Assembly: GCA_002313325.1 (NCBI GenBank)
Contig: DCBE01000045.1
Span: 1 to 24,238, forward strand
DNA: 24,238 nt
Reading direction: 5' to 3'
Source: Flavobacteriaceae bacterium UBA1115
Lineage (GTDB): Bacteria > Bacteroidota > Bacteroidia > Flavobacteriales > Flavobacteriaceae
The position numbers and the translations under genes are program-made. Under the pieces are notes generated by a model, which was not told the origin of the DNA, made no database searches, and worked only from the letters and a program-made list of their open reading frames with translations. How positions within the stretch are numbered: the first letter of the stretch is position 1; each line of letters opens with the position of its first letter. Positions 17,533-24,238 of this stretch are shown piece after piece.

Positions 17533-18307
17533 CATACCAACCATGGCCGAATTAGCAGCGCAAGGCAAACAGCCTGAGGTGCTTTTTTGGGTGGGTTGTG
17601 CTGGAAGTTTCGACGACCGTGCAAAGAAAATAACAAAGGCTTTTGTGAAGTTACTGCTAAAAGCCGAAATTTCTTTTGCCGTACTTGGTCCAGAAGAAAG
17701 TTGTACGGGTGATCCTGCCAAGCGTGCCGGCAACGAGTTTTTGTTTCAAATGCAAGCCATGACCAATATTGAGGTGCTTAATGGCTATGAAATAAAAAAG
17801 GTAGTTACGGCCTGTCCGCACTGCTTTAACACCTTAAAGAATGAGTATCCAGGTTTGGGCGGGCACTACGAAGTGGTGCACCATACCCAATTCCTAAAAC
17901 AATTGCTAGACCAAGGCAAGCTCAAGGTTGAAGGCGGTCAATTTAAAGGCAAGCGGATTACCTTTCACGACCCCTGTTATCTAGGACGTGCCAATAACGA
18001 ATACCAAGCGCCAAGAGATGTTTTGACTAAGCTAGAGGGCGAGTTGATTGAAATGAAAAGTTGCAAAGCCAAAGGGCTTTGCTGTGGTGCTGGTGGCGCG
18101 CAAATGTTCAAAGATGCGGAAGCGGGTAACAAAGAAATAAATATTAAACGCACAGAACAGGCCTTGGAGACCAAACCAGACATCATTGCTGCAGGTTGCC
18201 CTTTTTGTAATACCATGATGACCGACGGGGTTAAGAACAAAGAAAAGGAAGGAGCCATTGCTGTAATGGACATCGCTGAGCTTGTCCAACAAGCCGAAGA
18301 CTTATAA
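17516..18307 (+). CDS. CCG-domain (Fe-S)-binding oxidoreductase subunit (HdrB/HdrD/GlcF-like)
   Basis: A 263-residue cytoplasmic protein with two CCG (DUF224) repeats. The second is complete: C154, the C189-C190-G triplet, C228 and C231. The first has C28, C63, C100 and C103, but the second cysteine of the pair is T64 (SCTGDP), so it may bind a different or partial cluster. In HdrB the full repeats bind the unusual non-cubane clusters that act on disulfides; other CCG proteins oxidise lactate, glycolate or glycerol phosphate, or accept electrons from ETF. With the membrane Fe-S protein two genes upstream it would rebuild a HdrDE/FadF-like complex. I chose the ATG at 17516, since homologues start near MGNTTNIPTMAEL; an adjacent ATG at 17513 and TTG at 17501 are alternatives. 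It overlaps the HAD gene in another frame. Confidence 0.86.
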   Translation: MGNTTNIPTMAELAAQGKQPEVLFWVGCAGSFDDRAKKITKAFVKLLLKAEISFAVLGPEESCTGDPAKRAGNEFLFQMQAMTNIEVLNGYEIKKVVTACPHCFNTLKNEYPGLGGHYEVVHHTQFLKQLLDQGKLKVEGGQFKGKRITFHDPCYLGRANNEYQAPRDVLTKLEGELIEMKSCKAKGLCCGAGGAQMFKDAEAGNKEINIKRTEQALETKPDIIAAGCPFCNTMMTDGVKNKEKEGAIAVMDIAELVQQAEDL

Positions 18308-18308
18308 T

Positions 18309-18791
18309 ATGCTAGTACCCTTTGAGGCATTATCCGATGAAGCGCGTGTCTGGATTTATCCAGCAAGTCGTCCTTTTACTTCCGAAGAGTTTGAAGAAAT
18401 TACCGCAACATTACATGCCTTTCTAACCGAATGGACGGCACATGGCGCATCCCTAAAAGCTGGGGTTAGCATTCCTTATAATCGTTTTATTGTTATTGCG
18501 ATCGATGAAAGCCAACAAGAAACTACTGGTTGTTCTATTGATGCGTCAGTAAAAATTATAAAAGAAATTGAAGCTACTTACGGAGTTACTCTTTTGGACA
18601 AGATGAATGTCAGCTTTAAGCAAGGGGAGTACATTACCTACAAGCCACTGATGGATTTTAAGAAAATGGTCAAAAATAAAGCTGTTACGAAAAACACTAT
18701 CATCTTTAATAATTTGGTGGTAAACAAAGAAGAATTTTTGACGCAATGGGAAGTCCCTGCTCACCAAAGTTGGCACGCACGCTACTTTTAA
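18309..18791 (+). CDS. Conserved Bacteroidetes protein of unknown function
   Basis: A 160-residue soluble protein beginning one base after the stop of the CCG gene. I recognise it as a family common in Flavobacteriia, with conserved blocks PFEALSDEARVWIY (4-17), WTAHGASLKAG, YNRFIVIAIDE, GCSIDASVKII, LLDKMNVSF, NTIIFNNLV and a C-terminal HQSWHARYF. Homologues are sometimes called ABC transporter ATPase, but no Walker A, Walker B or signature motif is present, so that name looks wrong. No signal peptide or membrane helix is seen. The ORF is open for nine codons further upstream, inside the CCG gene, but the conserved start fits ATG at 18309. Tight linkage to the Fe-S genes suggests a part in assembling or using that complex (inference). 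Confidence 0.82.
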   Translation: MLVPFEALSDEARVWIYPASRPFTSEEFEEITATLHAFLTEWTAHGASLKAGVSIPYNRFIVIAIDESQQETTGCSIDASVKIIKEIEATYGVTLLDKMNVSFKQGEYITYKPLMDFKKMVKNKAVTKNTIIFNNLVVNKEEFLTQWEVPAHQSWHARYF

Positions 18792-18805
18792 CTTACCTTT
18801 AAGGT

Positions 18806-20404
18806 ATGTTTCGCCTCATATTCACGATTTTGTTTGCGCTAACACTATTCCACGCACAATCCCAACAAGCATGGGTAGATAGTGTTTATTCCCAAATGAC
18901 CCTCGATCAAAAAATCGGGCAGCTTTTTATGGTCATGGCTTATCCCGATGGGAATGCTTCCAAAAGGATGGCTACCGGCAAACAGATTCAAACACAACAC
19001 ATTGGCGGGGGTTTATTTTCTAAAGGTACTAGCAAACAACAATTGCGCGACACGCGTACCTATCAAAATCAAGCTTCAGTTCCCTTACTTATTGGCGCTG
19101 ATGCAGAGTGGGGCATGGCTATGCGCCTAACAGATTTACCCGCTTATCCTTACGCCATGACTCTAGGGGCATTGCCACACAGCGATTTGGTTTATGCATT
19201 GGGAAAAAGATTGGGTGCACGTAAGCGCAGCATGGGGGTGCATGTTACTTTCGCACCCGTTTTAGATGTAAATAGCGAATCCAAAAATCCCATTATTGGC
19301 GTGCGATCTTTTGGCGATGACCCCAGTAGGGTGGCGGAACAGGGTGCTGCGTTCATGGAAGGCTTACAGGCAGCAGGTGTTTGGGCGGTTGCCAAACACT
19401 TTCCCGGTCATGGGGCAGCAGTTCAAGATTCGCATACCGCACTTCCGCTCATCAAACGCAGTAGCAAAGCATTAGATAGCATAGATGTATTGCCATTCCA
19501 GCATTTGATCGACAACAAGCTCAGGGGTGTTATGGTGGGACATTTGGCCGTTCCTGCATTAACAGCAAATGACAGCATTCCCATTTCAACTTCTCCTTTA
19601 GTGGTAAACGATTTATTACAAGATAAAATGGGTTTTAAGGGGCTTATTTTCACGGATGCCCTCAATATGAAGGGTATTTCTGATAGCGTTGACCAACCTG
19701 CACTGCAGGCCTTTATGGCAGGAGCAGACGTATTGCTCATTCCCGAGAACTTATCAAGCTCCATTACCAATATAAAATCCCATTACTTGTCTGGTGCCAT
19801 TACACCAGCAAGATTGGAAAAATCGGTCAAGAAAATTCTTGCAGCCAAACACCAACTTGTCTTAAAGCAACCAAAAAAGGGCTTATATGAAATCTTGCCC
19901 TTTGCCTCTGTTGACCGCTACTTAGTCCAACAAATAGCCAGGCAAAGCCTTGTCTTGACACACCACGGCAAGGCTTTTCCCATAGAATCAAAAACAAAGT
20001 TGGCATTTGTTTCCCTTGGTAAACAGAACAATAATAGCTTTTTAAATGCTTTGCGCCAATACGCTGCGGTGCGACAACTCACTCACTGTGCAGCCATTGA
20101 TATCAGTTCAAGCGAAACTTTGGTTGTGGGCATTTATGCAGATACGTCTACTCCTTGGACAAAACAGTACCTGTCGAGGGATGAACTCGGGCTGCTAACT
20201 AAATTGCTAAAACACCAAAATGTGCATGTAGTGGTATTTGCAAAACCCTACGTTTTGCAACAATTGTCAGATGTAAGCAGATGTTCAAGTATATTATTAG
20301 CACACCAACAAGAGCCGTCTTTTGTCAAGGCTGCAGCCCAAATATTATTTGGAAAAATCGATGCGGTGGGTGAATTACCCATTAATCTAGAAGTTTTTGA
20401 CTGA
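18806..20404 (+). CDS. Secreted glycoside hydrolase family 3, NagZ-like beta-N-acetylhexosaminidase
   Basis: A 532-residue exported enzyme. The signal peptide is about residues 1-19 (hydrophobic core LIFTILFALTLF, cleavage near AQS-Q). The GH3 TIM-barrel (about 25-350) shows the NagZ hallmark KHFPGHG (197-203) with D208 and H210 in the following DSHTALP loop, plus the nucleophile D284 in FTDALNMKG. This fits removal of non-reducing GlcNAc from peptidoglycan fragments in the periplasm. The remaining part (about 370-532) looks like a GH3 C-terminal domain. Some Bacteroidetes homologues are about twice as long, with an added beta-lactamase-like domain; here translation ends at 532 and a promoter follows directly, so the short form seems genuine. 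It lies 14 nt after the unknown gene and is the probable last gene of the operon. Confidence 0.9.
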   Translation: MFRLIFTILFALTLFHAQSQQAWVDSVYSQMTLDQKIGQLFMVMAYPDGNASKRMATGKQIQTQHIGGGLFSKGTSKQQLRDTRTYQNQASVPLLIGADAEWGMAMRLTDLPAYPYAMTLGALPHSDLVYALGKRLGARKRSMGVHVTFAPVLDVNSESKNPIIGVRSFGDDPSRVAEQGAAFMEGLQAAGVWAVAKHFPGHGAAVQDSHTALPLIKRSSKALDSIDVLPFQHLIDNKLRGVMVGHLAVPALTANDSIPISTSPLVVNDLLQDKMGFKGLIFTDALNMKGISDSVDQPALQAFMAGADVLLIPENLSSSITNIKSHYLSGAITPARLEKSVKKILAAKHQLVLKQPKKGLYEILPFASVDRYLVQQIARQSLVLTHHGKAFPIESKTKLAFVSLGKQNNNSFLNALRQYAAVRQLTHCAAIDISSSETLVVGIYADTSTPWTKQYLSRDELGLLTKLLKHQNVHVVVFAKPYVLQQLSDVSRCSSILLAHQQEPSFVKAAAQILFGKIDAVGELPINLEVFD

Positions 20405-20408
20405 TATT

Positions 20409-20438
20409 TTGTGCTTCGAAGTATTACCAATACTTTTG
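20409..20438 (+). promoter_or_regulatory. Promoter of bshA
   Basis: TTG (20409-20411), preceded by TT, is followed by 19 nt and TACTTTTG (20431-20438), an exact match to the Bacteroidetes consensus. It predicts initiation near 20443 and a leader of about 40 nt before the bshA ATG. The promoter overlaps the inverted repeat at 20419-20435. Confidence 0.72.
20419..20435. repeat. Perfect 7-bp inverted repeat inside the bshA promoter
   Basis: AAGTATT, a 3-base spacer ACC, then AATACTT. It fills the space between the two promoter elements and covers the first five bases of the -7 box. It could be an operator. As RNA it would be a weak AU-rich hairpin followed by only a short T run, so it is a poor terminator for the upstream gene, though that is not excluded. 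Confidence 0.55.
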
Positions 20439-20483
20439 TGTAATGCCTGTTAAAGAAACCATGTCCCGTAAATCATTTCTAAC

Positions 20484-21605
20484 ATGAAAATAGCGATTGT
20501 TTGTTACCCTACCTATGGTGGTAGTGGGGTAGTGGCTACCGAACTGGGCATTTCTTTAGCCGACAGGGATCATGAGGTACATTTTGTAAGCTATAAACAG
20601 CCCGTGCGTCTACAGTCTCTTAATGGGAATATCCACTTTCATGAGGTTCATGTACCACGCTATCCGTTGTTTCATTTTCAGCCCTATGAATTGGCACTCT
20701 CTAGTATGCTCGTAGAAATGGTGAGGTTGCATGAGATAGAATTATTACATGTGCACTATGCCATTCCACACGCATATGCAGCCTATATGGCCAAGAAAAT
20801 GCTTAAAGAAAACGGTATTGATATTCCATTGGTAACCACCCTTCACGGGTCGGATATTACTTTGGTAGGAAGCCATCCGTTCTACAAACCTGCAGTTACC
20901 TTTAGCATCAACAATTCGGATGTGGTAACGGCTGTTTCCAAAGATTTGCGCAGCGATACCTTTAACTTGTTTGATGTGCACAAAGAAATTCATGTGGTAC
21001 CCAACTTTATCAATATTTCGCGTTATGACAATATTCGCGTGAATTGCGAGCGTGGCACGGTTGCGACTGCAGGTGAGGTCATACTTACACATGTAAGTAA
21101 TTTTAGACCAGTAAAACGTGTGCTAGATGTCATTGAAACGTTTGCAAGATTACGGGAACATATGCCTGCCAAACTATTGATGGTCGGCGATGGTCCAGAC
21201 CGCTTGGCTGCTGAAAACCGCTGCCGTGAGTTGGATATTTGGGAGGACGTTGTTTTTTATGGAAAGACAAACGAGGTAAGTAAGATTTTATGCTACTCTG
21301 ACCTGTTATTATTGCCCTCGCAAACCGAAAGTTTTGGATTGGCTGCTTTGGAAGCTATGGCCGCTGCCACACCTGTTATTTCCACCAATACGGGTGGATT
21401 GCCGGAAGTAAACATTCACGGAAAAACAGGTTATATAACTGCTGTTGGCGATGTGGATACCATGGCAAAACACGCCATAGCGCTCTTGTCTGATAAGGAA
21501 AAACTAACCTTGTTTAAGCACCAAGCTTATGCGTATGCATGTCGCTTTGACGTGCACCAAATTGTTCCAACATACGAAGAAATGTACCAAAAAGCATTAG
21601 CGTAA
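20484..21605 (+). CDS. bshA: N-acetyl-alpha-D-glucosaminyl L-malate synthase BshA
   Basis: BshA joins GlcNAc from UDP-GlcNAc to L-malate, the first step of bacillithiol synthesis, the main low-molecular-weight thiol in many Firmicutes and Bacteroidetes. The 373-residue GT4-family, GT-B-fold enzyme has the diagnostic N-terminus [16 protein letters not shown] (7-22), the HGSDITLVG segment (121-129), K211 after FRPVKR, GDGPDR (235-240) and the ESFGLAALE motif (282-290) whose acidic residues bind the donor nucleotide, followed by [10 protein letters not shown]. The length matches the family. It has its own strong promoter, so it is probably separate from the GH3 operon. BshB and BshC are not in the window. 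Its TAA ends one base before the TAA of the convergent carboxylase gene. Confidence 0.95.
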   Translation: MKIAIVCYPTYGGSGVVATELGISLADRDHEVHFVSYKQPVRLQSLNGNIHFHEVHVPRYPLFHFQPYELALSSMLVEMVRLHEIELLHVHYAIPHAYAAYMAKKMLKENGIDIPLVTTLHGSDITLVGSHPFYKPAVTFSINNSDVVTAVSKDLRSDTFNLFDVHKEIHVVPNFINISRYDNIRVNCERGTVATAGEVILTHVSNFRPVKRVLDVIETFARLREHMPAKLLMVGDGPDRLAAENRCRELDIWEDVVFYGKTNEVSKILCYSDLLLLPSQTESFGLAALEAMAAATPVISTNTGGLPEVNIHGKTGYITAVGDVDTMAKHAIALLSDKEKLTLFKHQAYAYACRFDVHQIVPTYEEMYQKALA

Positions 21606-21606
21606 A

Positions 21607-23208
21607 TTATATACGAAACACGCCAAAGGCATCACTGCCTTCGATGTTGTCGTTGTAAACAGTCGCCAAACACAGGCTCAGGTGTTTGCGTGTATCTCGT
21701 GGATCAATTACGCCGTCGTCCCAAAGTTCTGAAGTAGCATGCCATACACTTGCCTTTTGCTTGGCATCTTGATACATGGAGTCTTTGGCATGCTTCAGTG
21801 CTTTTTCATCCACTTTTTTATTAAGCGATGCTGCAGACTGACGCCTCACAATTTCCATTACGCCTGCTAATTGTTCTGCACCCATTACGCCAGATTGCAC
21901 GTTGGGGTAAGAAAACAAAAAACGGGGTTGAAACGAGCGTCCGCACATGGCGTAGTTTCCAGCGCCATAGGAATTGCCAATCAGCAAGCTGATGTGTGGT
22001 ACTGTGCTGCCAGAAACGGCATGGATCAGTTGCGCACCACTGTTAATCATACCTTTTTGCTCATATTGTTTGCCCACCATAAAACCGGTGGTATTGTGAA
22101 CAAACAATAAAGGGGTGTTGGATTTATTTGCCAGCTGAATAAACTGAGTGGCTTTTTGTGCCGACTCGGCAAAAATAACACCATTGTTGGCAATGATACC
22201 TAAGGGATATCCATTGATATTGGCCCAGCAACATACCATTGTAACCCCGTAGTTGGTTTTAAATTCGGTTAACTCAGAATTATCTACAATACGAATCAAT
22301 ACTTCTCTGATGTCTATGGCTTTTTTGAGGTTAGCAGGCACGATACCCAAAAGTTCTTCTGCACTGTATCTTGGTGGTACAACTGGTGCATGTGGTTTTG
22401 CGTATGGTTTTGCAGGCTTCAATGTTTTGATTAAGTCTCTAGCAATGCTAATGGCATCTTGCTCATCCTCAGCCAAAAAGTCTGCTACTCCTGAAATACG
22501 GCTGTGCATATTGGCTCCGCCAAGTTCTTCGTCGTTTGCAATTTCTTTAGTGGCCATCTTCACTAGGGGAGGCCCTGCTAAAAACACTTTTGCAGAATCT
22601 TTTTGCATGATGGTGTAGTCCGACATTCCGGGAACATAGGCACCGCCAGCTGTGGCGTTACCAAAAACAACTGATATGGTTGGAATTCCTAGTTTGGAAC
22701 GCCTAGACATTTCTCTAAAAGAAGCACCGTAATTGTTGAAAACACGGTCTTGGTCGGGAAGGTTTGCACCACCACTTTCTACCAAATTAATGGTAGGTAG
22801 TTTGTTTTCTAATGCGATTTCACCCAAGCGCAATACCTTTAGACTGGTAGCATAGTCCACAGCACCGCCTTTGCGTGTGCCTAGGTTTGCATTAACCAAA
22901 CAAAGTCGCTTATTTACATAGCCAATTCCAGCCACCGTAGTACCACCTGGACCAAAACCGCCGTCGTGCATAAGTCCTGCCAATGGCATCAACTCTAAGA
23001 ACGGACTGTCTTTATCCAACAACAGGGCAATGCGCTCACGCGCCAAAAACTTACCACGCTTTCGCGCACGCCCAATAGAAGCTTCTGTGCCTTGTATTTG
23101 GCTGTTTTTCAGCTGTTGATGCAATTCCAGCACCAGCTTTTCCATTTCAGCGTAGTTTTCTTTATAACTCGCTTTATTTATTTTTATGGCAGATTTAAAC
23201 GGTCTCAT
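21607..23208 (-). CDS. Acyl-CoA carboxylase, carboxyltransferase (beta) subunit
   Basis: This subunit transfers CO2 from carboxybiotin to an acyl-CoA. With the ATG at 23208 it has 533 residues and two crotonase-fold halves. The acyl-CoA site and oxyanion motifs are ESGGANL (144-150) and GNATAGGAYVPG (183-194); the second half has TTGFMVG and GNSYGAGNYAMCGRSF, which line the biotin site, and it ends WDDGVIDPRDTRK..FGVFRI. The ELGGANMHSRISGVADF segment is typical. It groups by eye with methylcrotonyl- and geranyl-CoA-type carboxylases rather than the propionyl-CoA type, but the substrate is not certain. A TTG-initiated extension to 23235 is possible but lacks support. No biotin carboxylase or biotin-carrier gene is adjacent, so the partner subunit must be elsewhere. 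Confidence 0.88.
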   Translation of the reverse strand: MRPFKSAIKINKASYKENYAEMEKLVLELHQQLKNSQIQGTEASIGRARKRGKFLARERIALLLDKDSPFLELMPLAGLMHDGGFGPGGTTVAGIGYVNKRLCLVNANLGTRKGGAVDYATSLKVLRLGEIALENKLPTINLVESGGANLPDQDRVFNNYGASFREMSRRSKLGIPTISVVFGNATAGGAYVPGMSDYTIMQKDSAKVFLAGPPLVKMATKEIANDEELGGANMHSRISGVADFLAEDEQDAISIARDLIKTLKPAKPYAKPHAPVVPPRYSAEELLGIVPANLKKAIDIREVLIRIVDNSELTEFKTNYGVTMVCCWANINGYPLGIIANNGVIFAESAQKATQFIQLANKSNTPLLFVHNTTGFMVGKQYEQKGMINSGAQLIHAVSGSTVPHISLLIGNSYGAGNYAMCGRSFQPRFLFSYPNVQSGVMGAEQLAGVMEIVRRQSAASLNKKVDEKALKHAKDSMYQDAKQKASVWHATSELWDDGVIDPRDTRKHLSLCLATVYNDNIEGSDAFGVFRI

Positions 23209-23297
23209 GTATTGTAAATCACTGTAAAAGTACAAACTTGCTTTAACATCTACTCATAAGCTTAATTGTTTTAGTTTTGGTTGTAAATTATTTTGCA

Positions 23298-23441
23298 ATG
23301 ATTTATTCAAATCAAATCATAGCTGAACTTATAGCTGTGCTTCAAACACTCATCGAAAAAGGGCAGTTTAAAGATTCTGTGCATAAGATAAAATTGATGA
23401 CCAATCTTGAAACTGTGCAACGTATGTCGAAAGGCAAGTAG
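23298..23441 (+). CDS. Possible 47-residue protein, function unknown
   Basis: A short ORF starting MIYSNQIIAELIAVLQTLIE and ending RMSKGK. Residues 4-20 could form an amphipathic helix, and the second half is basic. No known family is recognised. A promoter-like pair (TTG at 23266-23268 and TTATTTTG at 23288-23295) lies directly before the ATG. This would place initiation at or just after the start codon, so either the peptide is leaderless or the transcript is a non-coding or leader RNA. It ends 23 nt before the desaturase gene. Coding status is uncertain. Confidence 0.4.
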   Translation: MIYSNQIIAELIAVLQTLIEKGQFKDSVHKIKLMTNLETVQRMSKGK

Positions 23442-23452
23442 CTTAAAATCAA

Positions 23453-23460
23453 TATATTTG
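23453..23460 (+). promoter_or_regulatory. -7 box just before the desaturase-family gene
   Basis: TATATTTG matches TAnnTTTG exactly and ends 4 nt before the ATG at 23465. Initiation would fall at or near the ATG, suggesting a leaderless mRNA. No TTG is present 17-23 nt upstream, so support is partial. Confidence 0.45.
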
Positions 23461-23464
23461 AATA

Positions 23465-24238
23465 ATGGAAAGCCTGATCCAATATTTTGAAACCATTCCC
23501 TCACTTCACCGCAGTATCATATTGGTAGGGGGTATTACTTTTTTTTGGCTATTGGAAGGACTAATACCTATGCGTAGTTTGCGCTACAAAAAATGGCGTC
23601 ACGCTTGGCCGAACTTCTTTTTTACGGCAACTTCTGTTTTGGTAAACTTCTTTTTAGCCTTTTTGCTTTTGCAAACAGCTGATTGGACACAGGCGAATGC
23701 ATATGGATTGTTACAACTTGTTGCAATGCCTTTTTGGGTCTATGTAGTTTTGGGTGTGTTGCTGTTGGATTTTATCGGTGCTTATTTAGCGCACTTGGTC
23801 GAACACAAGGTAAAGCCACTGTGGATGGTACATTTGGTACATCATTCTGATCATCACGTAGATACCACAACCGCTAACCGCCATCACCCCCTAGAGAGTT
23901 TGTTTCGTTTTTCCTTTACATTATTGGCTGTTTTTATTTTGGGTGCGCCCATTGGTGTGGTGATGATTTATCAATCGCTATCGGTGGTTTTAAGCCAGTT
24001 TAACCACGCTAACATCAACCTGCCCACCAAGCTTGACCGATGGCTCAGTTATGTGTTGGTAACGCCGCATATGCACAAGGTCCATCACCACCATGTGCTT
24101 CCGTATACGGATAGTAACTATGGGAATATATTTGCGATTTGGGATCGTTTGCTGGGCACATATAAAAACTTGGATGCCGAACGCATTGTTTACGGCGTAG
24201 ATGTTTTTCCAAAAGAGGATAAAAACAGTAGGGTAGGG
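23465..24238 (+). CDS. Sterol desaturase / fatty acid hydroxylase family protein, 3' end missing
   Basis: The frame is open for 258 codons to the right edge with no stop. The protein is an integral membrane di-iron oxygenase: hydrophobic segments lie near 17-35, 50-70, 83-109 and 147-172. The eight-histidine pattern is H110-x3-H114, H123-x2-H126-H127, the H140-H141 pair in NRHHPLE, and the HMHKVHHHH run at 202-210, with N-H-A-N at 180-183. Such enzymes hydroxylate or desaturate lipids, sterols or carotenoids using O2; the substrate cannot be assigned. The ATG at 23465 fits because MESLIQYFETIPS..HRS resembles the N-terminus of Flavobacteriia homologues. Homologues are somewhat longer than the part seen, so probably only a short C-terminal tail is lost. 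Confidence 0.87.
   Translation, partial: MESLIQYFETIPSLHRSIILVGGITFFWLLEGLIPMRSLRYKKWRHAWPNFFFTATSVLVNFFLAFLLLQTADWTQANAYGLLQLVAMPFWVYVVLGVLLLDFIGAYLAHLVEHKVKPLWMVHLVHHSDHHVDTTTANRHHPLESLFRFSFTLLAVFILGAPIGVVMIYQSLSVVLSQFNHANINLPTKLDRWLSYVLVTPHMHKVHHHHVLPYTDSNYGNIFAIWDRLLGTYKNLDAERIVYGVDVFPKEDKNSRVG

Noticed and set aside
17977..18366. 129-codon minus-strand ORF over the CCG gene and the unknown gene
   Set aside because: Spans two well-supported, tightly joined plus-strand genes; composition is that of a shadow frame.
22253..22618. 121-codon plus-strand ORF inside the acyl-CoA carboxylase gene
   Set aside because: Antisense shadow of a conserved coding region; Ser/Ala-rich composition without domain features.
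23209..23235. TTG-initiated N-terminal extension of the carboxylase beta subunit
   Set aside because: An ATG at 23208 gives a normal start; the extension adds nine unpatterned residues.
23307..23504. 65-codon minus-strand ORF near the right end
   Set aside because: Overlaps the desaturase gene start and the short plus-strand ORF, with no promoter or conserved feature.

Overview
The window is a compact stretch of core chromosome from a member of the Bacteroidetes, most likely a marine Flavobacteriaceae. The evidence is AT-rich DNA, promoters of the Bacteroidetes type (TTG, 17-23 nt, TAnnTTTG), almost no Shine-Dalgarno sites, and proteins typical of the group: BshA, a Bacteroidetes-type LptD, a very long TamB, and a conserved Fe-S/HAD/Fe-S gene set. 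I see no insertion sequence, prophage, CRISPR array or rRNA. No gap between genes exceeds 300 bases; the longest is about 89 nt.

Layout. (1) 1-3289, minus strand: tsaD, rsmE, an AI-2E-family permease gene, a YbjQ/UPF0145 gene and a 34-residue membrane micropeptide gene lie almost end to end. They are followed by the 5' end of a tRNA-Ser that has its own promoter. (2) 3319-10605, plus strand: tamB diverges from tsaD across 29 bp. After it come pfkA, a GAPDH gene and a BadF-type ASKHA sugar kinase gene, tightly spaced. (3) 10602-13613, minus strand: lptD followed by ridA, converging on the kinase gene with interlocked stop codons. (4) 13653-14753, plus strand: a SPOR-domain N-acetylmuramoyl-L-alanine amidase, divergent from lptD. 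(5) 14804-20404, plus strand: one probable six-gene operon with a near-ideal promoter. It encodes an MCE/MlaD protein, a membrane Fe-S protein, a small HAD phosphatase, a CCG-domain Fe-S protein, a conserved protein of unknown function and a secreted GH3/NagZ-like enzyme. (6) 20484-21605: bshA with a canonical promoter that carries a palindrome. (7) 21607-23208, minus strand: an acyl-CoA carboxylase beta subunit, ending 1 nt from bshA. (8) 23298 to the end: a possible 47-residue ORF and a sterol-desaturase/fatty-acid-hydroxylase gene cut by the window edge.

How the genes work together. Much of the window concerns the cell envelope: TamB, LptD and the MCE protein (lipid and outer-membrane assembly), the amidase and GH3 enzyme (peptidoglycan turnover), a possible amino-sugar kinase, and a lipid hydroxylase. 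The rest is housekeeping: glycolysis (pfkA, GAPDH), tRNA t6A formation (tsaD), 16S rRNA methylation (rsmE), RidA and bacillithiol synthesis (bshA). The least understood part is the membrane Fe-S/HAD/CCG gene group. Its products resemble a split HdrDE/FadF-like electron-transfer complex and appear to be co-transcribed with the MCE lipid-transport gene. I found no defence, secretion or mobile system that would count as clearly new. The best leads are that operon, the micropeptide, the bshA palindrome and a probable leaderless gene.
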